DNA of 64,000 bases from contig NZ_FWPT01000005.1 of assembly GCF_900174585.1 (NCBI RefSeq), forward strand, positions 124,001 to 188,000. Reading direction: 5' to 3'. The notes beneath the pieces were generated by a model. That model made no database searches, was not told where the DNA came from, and was given only the letters and a program-made list of their open reading frames with translations. This DNA comes from Parendozoicomonas haliclonae (GTDB lineage Bacteria > Pseudomonadota > Gammaproteobacteria > Pseudomonadales > Endozoicomonadaceae). The translations under genes and the position numbers were made by a program. Shown in pieces: positions 1 to 9,137 of the stretch (position 1 is the stretch's first letter; each line of letters begins with the position of its first letter).

Positions 1-1
1 A

Positions 2-18
2 GGGAGACAAGGTCTCCC
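2..18. terminator. short perfect hairpin after the first gene
   Basis: GGGAGAC pairs with GTCTCCC across a 3-nt loop. It lies just downstream of the minus-strand gene ending at 59. The U-tract, if any, is outside the window, so the terminator reading is only probable. Confidence 0.45.
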
Positions 19-58
19 AGAATAGGTAAGTTGCCTGCGAGGTGCAATAGACGGCGGT

Positions 59-811
59 TTATTGTGTCTGCGCGGAAGCGTCCAGCAGGTTGGCAACAAT
101 CCGGTCGTTGAAGCGGGTCACAATATGCGGGGCACTGCGCTCGTTGTACTTATGCAGGGTCTTTTCAATAAACAGCCAGCTTTTATAAGCGGTCATCAGC
201 GGGTCATCTTTGTTCTTATCGGTCAGATTGACTTCGGCCTCAAAGTCCGCCCGCACCTGATTCACCAGCTCACCGACATCGATATGTTCTGTGCCCCGGT
301 AGAACGCATCACCCAGAGATGAGGCCATCACCATATAAAAGGTGGTGAGGGCTTCCATATCCCGGGCCAGTCGGCTTAGTCGTTCCTTTTTGCTCTCACT
401 ATTGCCGGTCAGCAGCTGCTCTCGGGCGATATTGATCTGTTCTGCCATTTTCAGCAGCGCGGTGTTCAGATCAACAATCACGTAGTCATTGGTAAACCCT
501 TCGGTGGCAATGTCGTTCTGTCGAGCCAGTGTTTGAAAGGTCTGGTGGGTATTATTGAGCTCAGCGATAACACCGGTCAGCGCCTCAGGGATATCCTGAT
601 TGGTGGCGGTCACCTGTTGTTCAAGTTGCAGTAACCTTTCTTCAAGAGCGCCCTGGGACTCAGGAGTGCCATGTTTCAGGGTGACATTATAAAAGGCAGT
701 GGCTGATTTATATGAGTGCAGGGCGAGCAGGTCCAGCTGGTGGATATCAAGAGCAGAGACGGCGCTGGAGAGGCACAGCAACCCTGCCGCTGCCAGAGAG
801 GACAATTTCAT
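59..811 (-). CDS. secreted alpha-helical protein of unknown function
   Basis: A 250-aa protein that I do not recognise. It begins with a clear Sec signal peptide (basic MKLSS, a hydrophobic stretch, then SAVSA before LDIHQ), so the mature protein should be periplasmic or exported. The rest is predicted helical, rich in Leu, Glu, Gln and Asn, with no Cys in the mature part. I chose the ATG at 811 over a TTG five codons upstream because AAGG sits about 9 nt before it and the signal peptide then starts properly. It is a single gene on its strand; a hairpin follows its stop. The function is unknown. Confidence 0.75.
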   Translation of the reverse strand: MKLSSLAAAGLLCLSSAVSALDIHQLDLLALHSYKSATAFYNVTLKHGTPESQGALEERLLQLEQQVTATNQDIPEALTGVIAELNNTHQTFQTLARQNDIATEGFTNDYVIVDLNTALLKMAEQINIAREQLLTGNSESKKERLSRLARDMEALTTFYMVMASSLGDAFYRGTEHIDVGELVNQVRADFEAEVNLTDKNKDDPLMTAYKSWLFIEKTLHKYNERSAPHIVTRFNDRIVANLLDASAQTQ

Positions 812-987
812 AATGCATCCTTTCAAACTGTTTTTTTGATTATTTTGGGCGACGGCTTCCTGCCACGGGCTCTATTCTGCCACAGTCGTGCAAAAATGAA
901 ATGTTTCTGGGTAAGGGAATTGTAACGGATGCATATCACTGAAAACCCCTGTGATTTCAGAGGATTTCAGTGATATTAAAGGTAGGC

Positions 988-1782
988 TTAGATCAGTTTC
1001 TGGTCTTTCGCTAACGCGACCAGATGGGCGCGGTTTCTGGCGCCAAGAATGCGCTTGGCTTCACGGTAGTGGTAGTTAACGCCGTTATCGCTGATGCCGG
1101 TCATATCGGCAATATGGCGGGATGAGAAACCATCGGCAGCCAGCTTGAGAATATGGCGGGTTCGTGGCGTGAGAATCTTGCGAACAATATAAGGATTGAA
1201 CTTGTGCTGGCGGAAGGCCATCAGTTCAAGGTGCCAGCCCAGGGCGCGTGAGTTGAGCGAATCCTGAATGGTTTGATAATGACTTCTCAGCTCTTCCGTG
1301 GAGAGCGGGCTCTGGAAAGTAAACAGGCAGAACCAGTCATGACCGGTTTGCCAGCGCATGGGCAGGCAAAGATGGCTGTTGATATTGTTGTCCCGATAGA
1401 AGGTGCGGGCAATATCGGAGGCTGGCTCGTGAAATACAGGACCATTGGAAGCAATCACGCTTTGCAGCAGATTGTCATGGCGGGCAATGTTCTTGTAATA
1501 GATGTTGTAGAGCTTGTCGGGCAGGGAGCCAAACCCCTCCCGGCCATCGGCCCGGTGATCCAGTTCAAAGCTTGAGGTTTTGGTGTCGGCAAGGCTGGTA
1601 GGCACCGAGCTGTAACGGAAGCTGGTAAAACCCAGAGTGCTGATAAAGTTCTGGATTTCCTGTTGAATAACATCGAGAGGCCGGGCTGTTTGTGTATAGA
1701 TATCGGTCTGGGTCTGGCCCAGATTCTCTTTAGCCAACTGGCTGCTGAGTACGACGCGGCCGTTAACCTGAGATGGCTGCAT
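988..1782 (-). CDS. LuxR-family transcriptional regulator with autoinducer-binding-like domain
   Basis: A 264-aa regulator. The C-terminal ~65 residues form a LuxR/FixJ helix-turn-helix: LTPRTRHILKLAADG, then SSRHIADMTGISDNGVNYH, then AKRILGARNRAHLVALA. The N-terminal ~180 residues have the size and hydrophobic/aromatic pattern of an autoinducer-binding domain (DWFCLFTF, PVFHEPA). No luxI-type synthase is nearby, so it may be an orphan receptor or respond to another small ligand. It is a lone gene with about 170 bp between it and the MoxR gene upstream of it on the same strand. The ligand and targets cannot be told from sequence. Confidence 0.82.
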   Translation of the reverse strand: MQPSQVNGRVVLSSQLAKENLGQTQTDIYTQTARPLDVIQQEIQNFISTLGFTSFRYSSVPTSLADTKTSSFELDHRADGREGFGSLPDKLYNIYYKNIARHDNLLQSVIASNGPVFHEPASDIARTFYRDNNINSHLCLPMRWQTGHDWFCLFTFQSPLSTEELRSHYQTIQDSLNSRALGWHLELMAFRQHKFNPYIVRKILTPRTRHILKLAADGFSSRHIADMTGISDNGVNYHYREAKRILGARNRAHLVALAKDQKLI

Positions 1783-1910
1783 GATTCCCCCTGACTACAA
1801 CATGCGTAATTCTAGTTTTTTGTCACATACGACAGGTGTCTTAGCAGGCTTAAATCCTACCAGAAAACAAAGGGTTATAGGAATAAATATCGCGCAAATA
1901 GATGCATATA

Positions 1911-1946
1911 CTTATTAAAAATGGCAGACAGATATGCCTGTCTGCC
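1911..1946 (-). terminator. rho-independent terminator of the MoxR gene
   Basis: On the minus strand an 8-bp stem, GGCAGACA with TGTCTGCC, is followed by ATTTTTAAT. It lies 9 nt after the stop of the MoxR gene. Confidence 0.8.
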
Positions 1947-1954
1947 GGAAGGGT

Positions 1955-2797
1955 TTAGCTGCTGCGGCGGGCCATAAATGCGAGTTTTTCGAGAAGATGG
2001 ACGTCCTGCTCGTTCTTGACCAGGGCTCCGGCCAACGGCGGGATAGCCTTGGTAGGGTCGCGCTCACGCAGGGTTTCTTCGGAGATATCATCCGCCATCA
2101 ACAGCTTGATCCAGTCGACCAGCTCTGAGGTGGAAGGCTTCTTCTTCAGTCCCGGCACCTTACGGACATCAAAGAACACTTCCAGCGCTTCTTTAACCAG
2201 CTGCTCCTGCACATCCGGATAGTGCACCCTGACGATCTCTTTCATGGTCTCTTTGTCCGGGAAAGAGATGTAGTGGAAAAAGCAGCGGCGCAGGAAGGCA
2301 TCCGGCAGATCTTTTTCATTGTTACTGGTGATAATCACGATCGGGCGCTTTTTCGCCTTGATCTGCTCCTGGGTTTCATAAACATGAAACTCCATCTTAT
2401 CCAGCTCGAGCAGCAGGTCGTTAGGAAACTCGATGTCGGCTTTATCGATTTCATCGATCAGCAGCACGACCTGCTCCTCGGACTCAAACGCTTCCCAAAG
2501 CTTGCCTTTGACGATGTAGTTGCTGATATCGTGGACACCTTCAACACCCAGCTGGGAATCCCGCAGACGGGACACCGCATCATACTCATACAGTCCCTGG
2601 TGGGCACGGGTGGTGGATTTGATATGCCACTGGATCAGGCGCAGGCCCAAAGACTCGGCCAGCTGTTCGGCCAGCATGGTTTTGCCGGTGCCGGGTTCGC
2701 CCTTGACGAGCAGTGGGCGTTCGAGAGTGATAGCCGCGTTAACGGCAAGACGGAGGTCGTCTGTGGCGATGTATTCTTCTGTGGAGTTGAACTTCAT
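1955..2797 (-). CDS. MoxR-family AAA+ ATPase
   Basis: A 280-aa MoxR-type AAA+ ATPase. Walker A is GEPGTGKT, Walker B is LLIDEIDKAD, and sensor 1 is IVIITSNNEKDLPDAFLRRC with its Arg residues. MoxR proteins act as chaperone-like ATPases, often paired with von Willebrand A-domain proteins. No such partner lies beside it here, so its client is unknown. I start at the ATG at 2797 (MKFNSTEEY), preceded by AAGG at good spacing; the open frame extends 35 codons further but that stretch lacks the family pattern. The gene stands alone and ends in a clear terminator. The family call is secure, the role is not. Confidence 0.88.
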   Translation of the reverse strand: MKFNSTEEYIATDDLRLAVNAAITLERPLLVKGEPGTGKTMLAEQLAESLGLRLIQWHIKSTTRAHQGLYEYDAVSRLRDSQLGVEGVHDISNYIVKGKLWEAFESEEQVVLLIDEIDKADIEFPNDLLLELDKMEFHVYETQEQIKAKKRPIVIITSNNEKDLPDAFLRRCFFHYISFPDKETMKEIVRVHYPDVQEQLVKEALEVFFDVRKVPGLKKKPSTSELVDWIKLLMADDISEETLRERDPTKAIPPLAGALVKNEQDVHLLEKLAFMARRSS

Positions 2798-3065
2798 GGC
2801 GATACCTTGTTTGTCCTGCAACAGCTTTGCGCGGGTGTTCAGGTCGGGTTCTGCTTCTTTCTGTTGTTGCCGTACTCTATCGGTGCCGTTGATGTATATC
2901 AATGTTTGAAGGATGAAACGATCAGGTCATATAAGTAAAAAGCACGATGAATATAACTAATTCGTCTAGAAAGAAGACCGCTCTGCTATTTACAGAGATA
3001 TGGATGTTAGGGAATAGTCTGTGGCAAATGTGTAAGGAACGTCACAGAACAGAAGGTACAGCATC

Positions 3066-4037
3066 ATGAGTGCTATTTTCTCCGATAATGCCAGCACCAT
3101 TGGCAACACGCCGTTGGTTCGTATTCAGCGTCTCGCTCCTGGTAAAAATGTTTTCGCCAAGTTGGAATCCCGAAACCCGGCGGGCAGCGTGAAATGCCGT
3201 ATCGGTGCCAGCATGATCTGGGATGCCGAGCAGAATGGCACTCTGAAGCCGGGTATGGAACTGGTTGAACCAACCAGTGGTAACACCGGTATTGCTCTGG
3301 CCTTTGTGGCTGCCGCCAAAGGTATTCCGCTGACGCTGACCATGCCGGCTTCCATGAGCCTTGAGCGTCGGAAGCTGCTGAAAACTCTGGGTGCCAAACT
3401 GGTGCTGACCGAGCCGGCCAAGGGTATGAATGGTGCGATTGCCAAAGCCAAAGAGATTGTTGAAGGCAACCCGGACCAGTTCCTGATGCTGCAGCAGTTT
3501 GAAAATCCGGCCAACCCGGCCATTCACGAAAAGACCACCGGTCCGGAAATCTGGAAAGATACTGACGGTGAGATTGATGTGCTGGTAGCGGGTGTGGGTA
3601 CTGGCGGCACTATCTCCGGTGTGTCCCGCTACATCAAGCAGGAGCAGGGCAAAGATATCATCAGTGTCGCGGTTGAGCCGGAAGCCTCTCCGGTTATTAC
3701 CCAGACTCTGGCGGGTGACGAGGTAAAACCGTCTCCGCATAAGATTCAGGGTATCGGTGCCGGCTTTGTGCCCAAGAACCTGGATCTCTCCGTAGTTGAC
3801 CGCGTTGAGCAGGTTTCCAACGAAGACGCGATTGAGATGGCTCGCAAGATGGCCCGTGAGGAAGGTATTCTGTGCGGTATCTCCTGCGGTGCTGCCATGG
3901 TCGCTGCGGTACGGCTGGCCAATCTGCCAGAGTTTGAAGGCAAGAACATCGTAGTGATTCTGCCGGACTCCGGCGAACGTTATCTGTCCAGCCCGTTGTT
4001 TGAAGGCCTGTTCAGTGAGCAGGAACTGGTGCAGTAA
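3066..4037 (+). CDS. cysK: cysteine synthase A (O-acetylserine sulfhydrylase)
   Basis: A 323-aa PLP enzyme that makes L-cysteine from O-acetylserine and sulfide in the cytoplasm. The PLP lysine is Lys43 in SVKCRIGA, the substrate loop is [11 protein letters not shown], and the phosphate-binding Gly loop is [10 protein letters not shown]. It resembles CysK rather than CysM along its whole length ([42 protein letters not shown]). The ATG at 3066 follows GAAGG. It is monocistronic, with a strong bidirectional hairpin downstream. No serine acetyltransferase gene is adjacent. Confidence 0.95.
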   Translation: MSAIFSDNASTIGNTPLVRIQRLAPGKNVFAKLESRNPAGSVKCRIGASMIWDAEQNGTLKPGMELVEPTSGNTGIALAFVAAAKGIPLTLTMPASMSLERRKLLKTLGAKLVLTEPAKGMNGAIAKAKEIVEGNPDQFLMLQQFENPANPAIHEKTTGPEIWKDTDGEIDVLVAGVGTGGTISGVSRYIKQEQGKDIISVAVEPEASPVITQTLAGDEVKPSPHKIQGIGAGFVPKNLDLSVVDRVEQVSNEDAIEMARKMAREEGILCGISCGAAMVAAVRLANLPEFEGKNIVVILPDSGERYLSSPLFEGLFSEQELVQ

Positions 4038-4061
4038 TCCGCACACGCTGATTGTGAAAGA

Positions 4062-4098
4062 AAAGAGCCCCTGAAATCTGTGACTTCAGGGGCTCTTT
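4062..4098. terminator. bidirectional terminator between cysK and its convergent neighbour
   Basis: A 14-bp perfect stem (AAAGAGCCCCTGAA with its complement) around a 9-nt loop, flanked by A-rich and T-rich sides. It can stop both cysK and the convergent gene ending at 4115. Confidence 0.9.
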
Positions 4099-4114
4099 AC
4101 TGTCTGCGATTCCG

Positions 4115-5191
4115 TTAGCTGTTTAACGGTTCATCATTGCTGAGATCATCGACTTCAATATCGCCCTCATCATCTTCCGGTACAGGGCTGTCTTCGGGCT
4201 CGCCAGTCTCTTCATCGTCAAGTGTGGAAGGTTCAATACTGGCCGGCTGTTCCGATTCTTCTGTAGTAACCGAAGTTTCAGGCGTGCTGACCGGTTCCTG
4301 AGTCTCAACCTGTTCAACAACGTCCGGAGTTATTGGCTGCTGCTCAACCGAAGGCTCTGGCAGCTTTAACTCTTCAGGCTTAACTTCAGGTGCGACGGCT
4401 GGTGCAACAGGCGGTTCAGGCTGAGGTGCTGGCTTTGGTTCTGGTTTGGCTTCCTGCTCAGGTTTGCTCTCCGTGGCTTTCTGTCTGATTGGGGTGACGC
4501 AGAATGCCCGAACCTGATGCTCACTGTCGGCTGCGCCGGTAGCGGCACTGAAACCCAGTGAGGTGAACTGGGTATCAAAGTTCAGTGCGACATCCAGAAG
4601 CTTTCTATTGCCGCTCCAGGTTTGTACCCGGTTGGCCTGTACCAGAACTCTTAGTGGCACCCACTGACCATGGGTGTAAGCCTGACGAAACGGAGTGGCC
4701 TGGAAGGTGGAACCGGAGGCGGCACGGAATCGGGCCTGACGTTGTCCATAGGTCGGCAGCTGGACGGCATAACCACCACCGCTGCGGGAAAAACCAAGAA
4801 AACCACCGGTAGGGGGCGTGCCGTAGCTGGCGCCATCTTTATAAAAGAAGAATGAGATGCCGTCGGCGGAGTTCCAGATCAGATGCGAGCCGCCATCATC
4901 ATCATACGTGCGATATTCAAAGGTCACTTCAAAGGGCGGCTGCAGGTTGCTTCTCAAAATGGCTGCGGCTGAGGCGCTGTACAGATTGTCGGGCAGCAGG
5001 GTCAGTGTGCCTTTATTGACTTTGGGCCAGGCTTTGGCCTTGGTGTTACTTGTGAAAGCCCAGGCCTTCTCGGAAAAATCCAGGCACTGCGTTACTTTTG
5101 CCGGTGCTTGCTCGACTGACAAAGGGGCAGCCATGGCCGTGCCTGCGGTTAACCCAAAAGCCAGAATCCCCGGATAGATAAACCCTTTCAT
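4115..5191 (-). CDS. secreted protein with LamG/concanavalin-like domain and acidic Pro-rich tail
   Basis: About 358 aa. A signal peptide (MKGFIYPGILAFGLTAGTAMA) precedes a ~200-residue beta-rich domain with patterns such as FTSNTKAKAWPK, FEYRTYDDDGG and FFFYKDGASYGTPPTGGF, like concanavalin/LamG-type sugar-binding folds. After Cys in FCVTP the last ~120 residues are low-complexity PEP/Glu-rich and end in a strongly acidic stretch. Such a tail could be a spacer or calcium-binding segment; that is a guess. The ATG at 5191 follows AGGGG; an upstream in-frame start would spoil the signal peptide. No exact family is named with confidence. Confidence 0.7.
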   Translation of the reverse strand: MKGFIYPGILAFGLTAGTAMAAPLSVEQAPAKVTQCLDFSEKAWAFTSNTKAKAWPKVNKGTLTLLPDNLYSASAAAILRSNLQPPFEVTFEYRTYDDDGGSHLIWNSADGISFFFYKDGASYGTPPTGGFLGFSRSGGGYAVQLPTYGQRQARFRAASGSTFQATPFRQAYTHGQWVPLRVLVQANRVQTWSGNRKLLDVALNFDTQFTSLGFSAATGAADSEHQVRAFCVTPIRQKATESKPEQEAKPEPKPAPQPEPPVAPAVAPEVKPEELKLPEPSVEQQPITPDVVEQVETQEPVSTPETSVTTEESEQPASIEPSTLDDEETGEPEDSPVPEDDEGDIEVDDLSNDEPLNS

Positions 5192-5282
5192 TATGTTCCC
5201 CTGATGAATGGTGAAGAGCTCTCTATCCATGTCGGCCATCAGGGGTGTTTATCAATACTCTTTATAAGGTTGAGAATGGCAT

Positions 5283-6008
5283 TCAGGTAAACTCTGGCGG
5301 ACAGTGCATTTCCAGCCGCTCTGGGTAAACAGGGTGGGCAATGCTGAGAAAGCTGGCATGCAGTTGCAGACGTTCAGCCGCTGCAATAGAACGTTCGGTT
5401 CCATAAAAGCGGCAGCCCAGAATAGGGTGCCCCATAGCCGCTGTATGAACCCGCAGCTGATGTGAGCGGCCGGTGACCGGTTTCAATTCCAGCAAGGTGC
5501 GGTGATTGGCAGGATCTCGTTCGATAACCTTGTAAAGAGTCAGGGCTGATTTCCCCAGCTCATAGTCCACCATCTGCTTGGGTCGGTTGGGCCAGTCGCA
5601 ACGCATCGGTTGGGCCATCGAACCTTCATCATCCTGAACGATGCCATCGACCCAGGCCACATATGCCTTGTCTGCATGTCGATCCTGAAACTGGATACTG
5701 AAATGACGATGGCTCTCTTTACCGCGCGCGATCACCATAATGCCGGAAGTGTCCATATCCAGCCGGTGTACGATCAACGCATCCGGGTAGGTTTCCTGAA
5801 CACGAGTAATGGCACAGTCACGATTCTCTTCCAGCCGGCCCGGTACGGAAAGTAATCCGGAAGGTTTATTAATCAGCAGGCAGTATTCATCGGCATAGAG
5901 AATCTCTACCGGATCATGGCAAGGAGGTGCAATAAACGAGGCAGGGCCATCAATGGTCAGGGTCACAACAAGCTCGAACGGGCATGAATATTGAGATGTA
6001 AGCACCAT
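5283..6008 (-). CDS. rluA: RluA-family pseudouridine synthase
   Basis: A 241-aa RNA pseudouridine synthase. The catalytic Asp is Asp84 in the signature HRLDMDTSGIMV; KPSGLLSVPG and the C-terminal GRSHQLRVH motif are also typical. There is no N-terminal S4 domain, and the KPSGLLSVPG entry plus short length fit RluA, which modifies 23S rRNA U746 and some tRNA position 32 in E. coli. The first ~30 residues are not like RluA, so the true start could be downstream of 6008. It is a single gene. The choice of RluA over a related TruC-like enzyme is likely but not certain. Confidence 0.85.
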   Translation of the reverse strand: MVLTSQYSCPFELVVTLTIDGPASFIAPPCHDPVEILYADEYCLLINKPSGLLSVPGRLEENRDCAITRVQETYPDALIVHRLDMDTSGIMVIARGKESHRHFSIQFQDRHADKAYVAWVDGIVQDDEGSMAQPMRCDWPNRPKQMVDYELGKSALTLYKVIERDPANHRTLLELKPVTGRSHQLRVHTAAMGHPILGCRFYGTERSIAAAERLQLHASFLSIAHPVYPERLEMHCPPEFT

Positions 6009-6244
6009 ACCGGAAAGTGCGTCTGGATGCTGTACGTGCAGTTTACGAATAAGGCCGCAGTTACGTTATGTGTGAGTTGCATATCTGATTGAAGGAAAAG
6101 TCATTGGCATGACTTTGTAACTCTTTGTTACTTTTCGGCGCCGTAATAAGGCGTAAAAAATCCCGGATGGTTACAGAAGAAACCCTCCGCCAGGGACACC
6201 GCCACACACTTTCACTTCGCCAGAATTCAGAACAAGGATCATTC

Positions 6245-7486
6245 ATGAGCCGTAACGGGACGATTAAGCTTTTCTCCCTCACAGCCCTTTGTGCTGCCAT
6301 GCTGCCTACTATGCAGGCCAGCGCTGCCGGTTTCCAGGTTAACGAGCACAGTGCCGCAGGTTTGGGCCGTGCTTTTGCCGGTGAAGCAGCGATTGCTGAA
6401 GACGCTTCCGTATTGGCTCGTAACGTTGCTGCAATGTCGTTTGTTAAAGGTCCGATGTTTACTGGTGCGGTTAGCTATGTGAAGCCGGAAGTTGAGATTG
6501 AGGCTAAGAATGCCTTGGGTCAAACCTCTACTGATAAGGCTGTTGCTAACGAAGCTATGGTGCCGGTCTTTTATTATGTTCGTCCGGTTGATGACAAGCT
6601 GAGCTTTGGTGTAGGTGGTTTTACCAACTATGGTTTTACTACTAATTACAAAGATAACTCTGTCGTAACTATGTCAGGCAACTACTCCGAGGTTATCTCC
6701 TATAACTTTAATGCTAGTGTCGCCTACAAGTTGCAGGAAAACCTGAGTGTTGGCTTTGGCGCGAATGCCGTCCGTGCGGAAGGTCGTCTGCAAAGCTCCA
6801 TGGGCAGCAATGATGCTCTGGATGTGGAAGGCGATGATTGGGGTTATGGCTGGAATGCCGGTATTTTCTGGGAGCCAGTATCCGGTACTCGTGTTGGTGC
6901 AAGTTATCGCTCTGAAGTAGAAATTGTGCTGGATGGTAAGGCCCATACTGATCTCGCCGGTTTAGGTGCACCATTCTCCTACTGGAACAGCACCGGTTCT
7001 GTCGACCTGACTCTTCCTGCCATTACTGAGATTTCTGTCTGGCAGCAAGTGAACGAGCGTCTGGCTGTACATGCCAGTTATATGAAAACACATTGGTCTT
7101 CTTTTGAAGAGATTCAGATCGATGTCGACAAAGCTCCGGCTGCTGCTCAGCCACCTGCACATGTTCAGGATTACAATGATGCATCCCGTTGGTCTGTAGG
7201 TGCGACTTATCTGTATAACGCTGATCTGTCTCTGCGTGCCGGCTATGCCTACGATAACAGTCCGGCAGGCAATGATCGTCGCAGCTTCCGTATTCCGGAT
7301 ACTGACCGTCAGTGGTTTACTCTGGGTGCAGGCTACAAACTGGATAACCAGCAGAGCATTGATTTTGGTTATGCCTTTATCAAAGCCAAGAAGGCCGAGA
7401 TCCATGACGCGAAATATGGATTGAGCGGTGAAATCAAAAAAGGCGACGCTCATATTCTGAGTGTGCAGTACAACTACAGCTTCTGA
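6245..7486 (+). CDS. FadL-type outer-membrane transport protein, paralogue 1
   Basis: A 413-aa OmpP1/FadL/TodX-family beta-barrel for hydrophobic substrates such as long-chain fatty acids. It has a signal peptide ending ASA, then AGFQVNEHSAAGLGRAFAGEAA, the family's N-terminal hatch sequence, and ends in aromatic YNYSF as outer-membrane barrels do. The NPA box that follows the hatch is changed to NVA (ARNVAAMSF), unlike the next gene. The ATG at 6245 follows AAGGATC; the open frame upstream is not coding in character. A terminator separates it from its paralogue at 7707, so the two are likely transcribed separately. Confidence 0.9.
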   Translation: MSRNGTIKLFSLTALCAAMLPTMQASAAGFQVNEHSAAGLGRAFAGEAAIAEDASVLARNVAAMSFVKGPMFTGAVSYVKPEVEIEAKNALGQTSTDKAVANEAMVPVFYYVRPVDDKLSFGVGGFTNYGFTTNYKDNSVVTMSGNYSEVISYNFNASVAYKLQENLSVGFGANAVRAEGRLQSSMGSNDALDVEGDDWGYGWNAGIFWEPVSGTRVGASYRSEVEIVLDGKAHTDLAGLGAPFSYWNSTGSVDLTLPAITEISVWQQVNERLAVHASYMKTHWSSFEEIQIDVDKAPAAAQPPAHVQDYNDASRWSVGATYLYNADLSLRAGYAYDNSPAGNDRRSFRIPDTDRQWFTLGAGYKLDNQQSIDFGYAFIKAKKAEIHDAKYGLSGEIKKGDAHILSVQYNYSF

Positions 7487-7502
7487 TAGTCGTTCATTTT
7501 CC

Positions 7503-7535
7503 AAGAAGGCCCGCGCAATGCGGGCCTTCTTATTT
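7503..7535 (+). terminator. rho-independent terminator after FadL paralogue 1
   Basis: A 12-bp GC-rich stem (AAGAAGGCCCGC and its complement) with loop GCAAT and a following TATTTG tail. Confidence 0.9.
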
Positions 7536-7706
7536 GTGCTGTGTTACTTGAATCTTTACAAAATCTTTAGATATGCGTTTTGTGTAAATTCACACCTCAA
7601 AGAAATCACTGGCCTGCATATCCGTGGCTTCATTAAAGTGCGTTCCAACAATCGGGCCCATAAATTGGCCTGTCATGATTTGTAAGCCAAACGGAACGAG
7701 TCGTAC

Positions 7707-8981
7707 ATGACAACACGCACATCACGGATTTTTACCCTTTCAGCACTTTTTGCAGCCATGATTCCTGCTATGCAGGCCAGCGCTGCCGGTTTCCAGGTGG
7801 CTGAACACAGTGCTGCCGGCCTGGGGCGTGCCTTTGCCGGTGAAGCCGCAGTGGCTAATGATGCTTCCGTGGTGGCTCGTAACCCGGCGGGTATGACACG
7901 TCTTGATTCCACCACCGTTACAGTGGTTGGTTCTTACATTGCACCAGAAGTAAAGCTTGAAAATAGTCAGGGATCTTCTGAAGGTTCCAAGAGTGTTGCG
8001 AATGAAGCTTTTGTCCCTGCAGCCTATGTAGTAATGCCTGTTGACGAAAAGCTTGCGGTAGGTTTCGGGGCTAATACTAACTTTGGTTTCACCACTAATG
8101 TAGGCAGTAACTCAACTCTGACGACAATGGCAGAGAAGAGTGAAATTATCTCTATGAACTTGAACGCCAGCATTGCCTATGAGTTCAATGATCGTTTGAG
8201 TGCAGGTTTTGGTTTGAATGCGGTTCACACCGAGGCAGCTTTGATTCGTGGCTTTGGCAGTGAGCCTGGCATGGGCCCTCTGGATCCTGTGCTTGCCAAT
8301 CAGAGTGTTCTTGATATCGAAGGTGATGACTGGGGCTTTGGCTGGAATGCCGGTGTGCTGTTCAAGATGACACCATCGACTGATATTGGTTTCAGCTACC
8401 GTTCAGAAGTGAAACAGAAGCTGGAAGGGAAGTCTGAACCGACACTGGCGGCTATGAACCCTATGCCAGGTTTGGGCGATAAAATTCTTGTCGGCCCTGG
8501 CCATGTTGATCTGAATCTTCCTGCGATTGCAGAGTTGTCCGTTAATCATCAACTGACTGATAGCGTTTCTATTCAGGCAAGCTGGATGCGTACCTACTGG
8601 TCTAGTTTTGAAGAGATCAATATTGATCTTGACCACGATAAAGGCATTGTTGAACCTCAAAATTGGGAAGATGTTGATCGTATCTCTCTGGGGGCAACCT
8701 GGCAGTACAGCGACAAGCTGGCTCTGCGTACCGGTATTGCAAAAGATGAAAGCCCGGTACCAAATGCTGAGCATCGTTACTTCAGTATCCCGGATGGCGA
8801 TCGTATGTGGTACACCGTTGGTGCAAGCTACATTATGGATGAGCACCACAGCGTAGACTTTGGTTACGCTTATCTGCAGGGTAATAGCGAAGATGTAACT
8901 CACTATACTGGTCAAGTGATTGGTGAAGTCGCTGAGTCTTCAGCTCATATCTTCTCTGCTCAGTACAACTACCGCTTCTAA
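7707..8981 (+). CDS. fadL: FadL-type outer-membrane transport protein, paralogue 2
   Basis: A 424-aa FadL-family channel. The signal peptide ends ASA, followed by AGFQVAEHSAAGLGRAFAGEAAVANDASVVARNPAGM, which keeps the NPA box lost in paralogue 1 (the stretch is given only to residue 20 in motif terms: AGFQVAEHSAAGLGRAF and ARNPAGM). It ends in YNYRF. Shared segments with paralogue 1 at the same places (LDIEGDDWG, EINIDLD/EIQIDVD, YWSSFEEI/HWSSFEEI) show a tandem duplication. The region between the two genes (about 170 bp after the terminator) should hold its own promoter. Substrate is not known; fatty acids or other lipids are likely. Confidence 0.9.
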   Translation: MTTRTSRIFTLSALFAAMIPAMQASAAGFQVAEHSAAGLGRAFAGEAAVANDASVVARNPAGMTRLDSTTVTVVGSYIAPEVKLENSQGSSEGSKSVANEAFVPAAYVVMPVDEKLAVGFGANTNFGFTTNVGSNSTLTTMAEKSEIISMNLNASIAYEFNDRLSAGFGLNAVHTEAALIRGFGSEPGMGPLDPVLANQSVLDIEGDDWGFGWNAGVLFKMTPSTDIGFSYRSEVKQKLEGKSEPTLAAMNPMPGLGDKILVGPGHVDLNLPAIAELSVNHQLTDSVSIQASWMRTYWSSFEEINIDLDHDKGIVEPQNWEDVDRISLGATWQYSDKLALRTGIAKDESPVPNAEHRYFSIPDGDRMWYTVGASYIMDEHHSVDFGYAYLQGNSEDVTHYTGQVIGEVAESSAHIFSAQYNYRF

Positions 8982-9036
8982 TTTAAGCGATCAGTTGATC
9001 TGATAGAAAGTCTATAGGGGTAATTCCCTACGGTTC

Positions 9037-9074
9037 AAAGCCCATCTCTCCGGTTAGGATAGATGGGCTTTGCC
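9037..9074 (+). terminator. terminator after FadL paralogue 2
   Basis: AAAGCCCATCT pairs with AGATGGGCTTT over a 13-nt loop, followed by TG-rich sequence. It lies about 55 nt after the stop. Confidence 0.75.
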
Positions 9075-9137
9075 GTATGAAAATTTTGCAACTCTGACAC
9101 GGCCAGGCAGGCTTAATACAAGTCCATGGAGCCGTGA

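Noticed and set aside
3066-4037. cysM (cysteine synthase B)
   Set aside because: Length and motifs match CysK along the whole protein.
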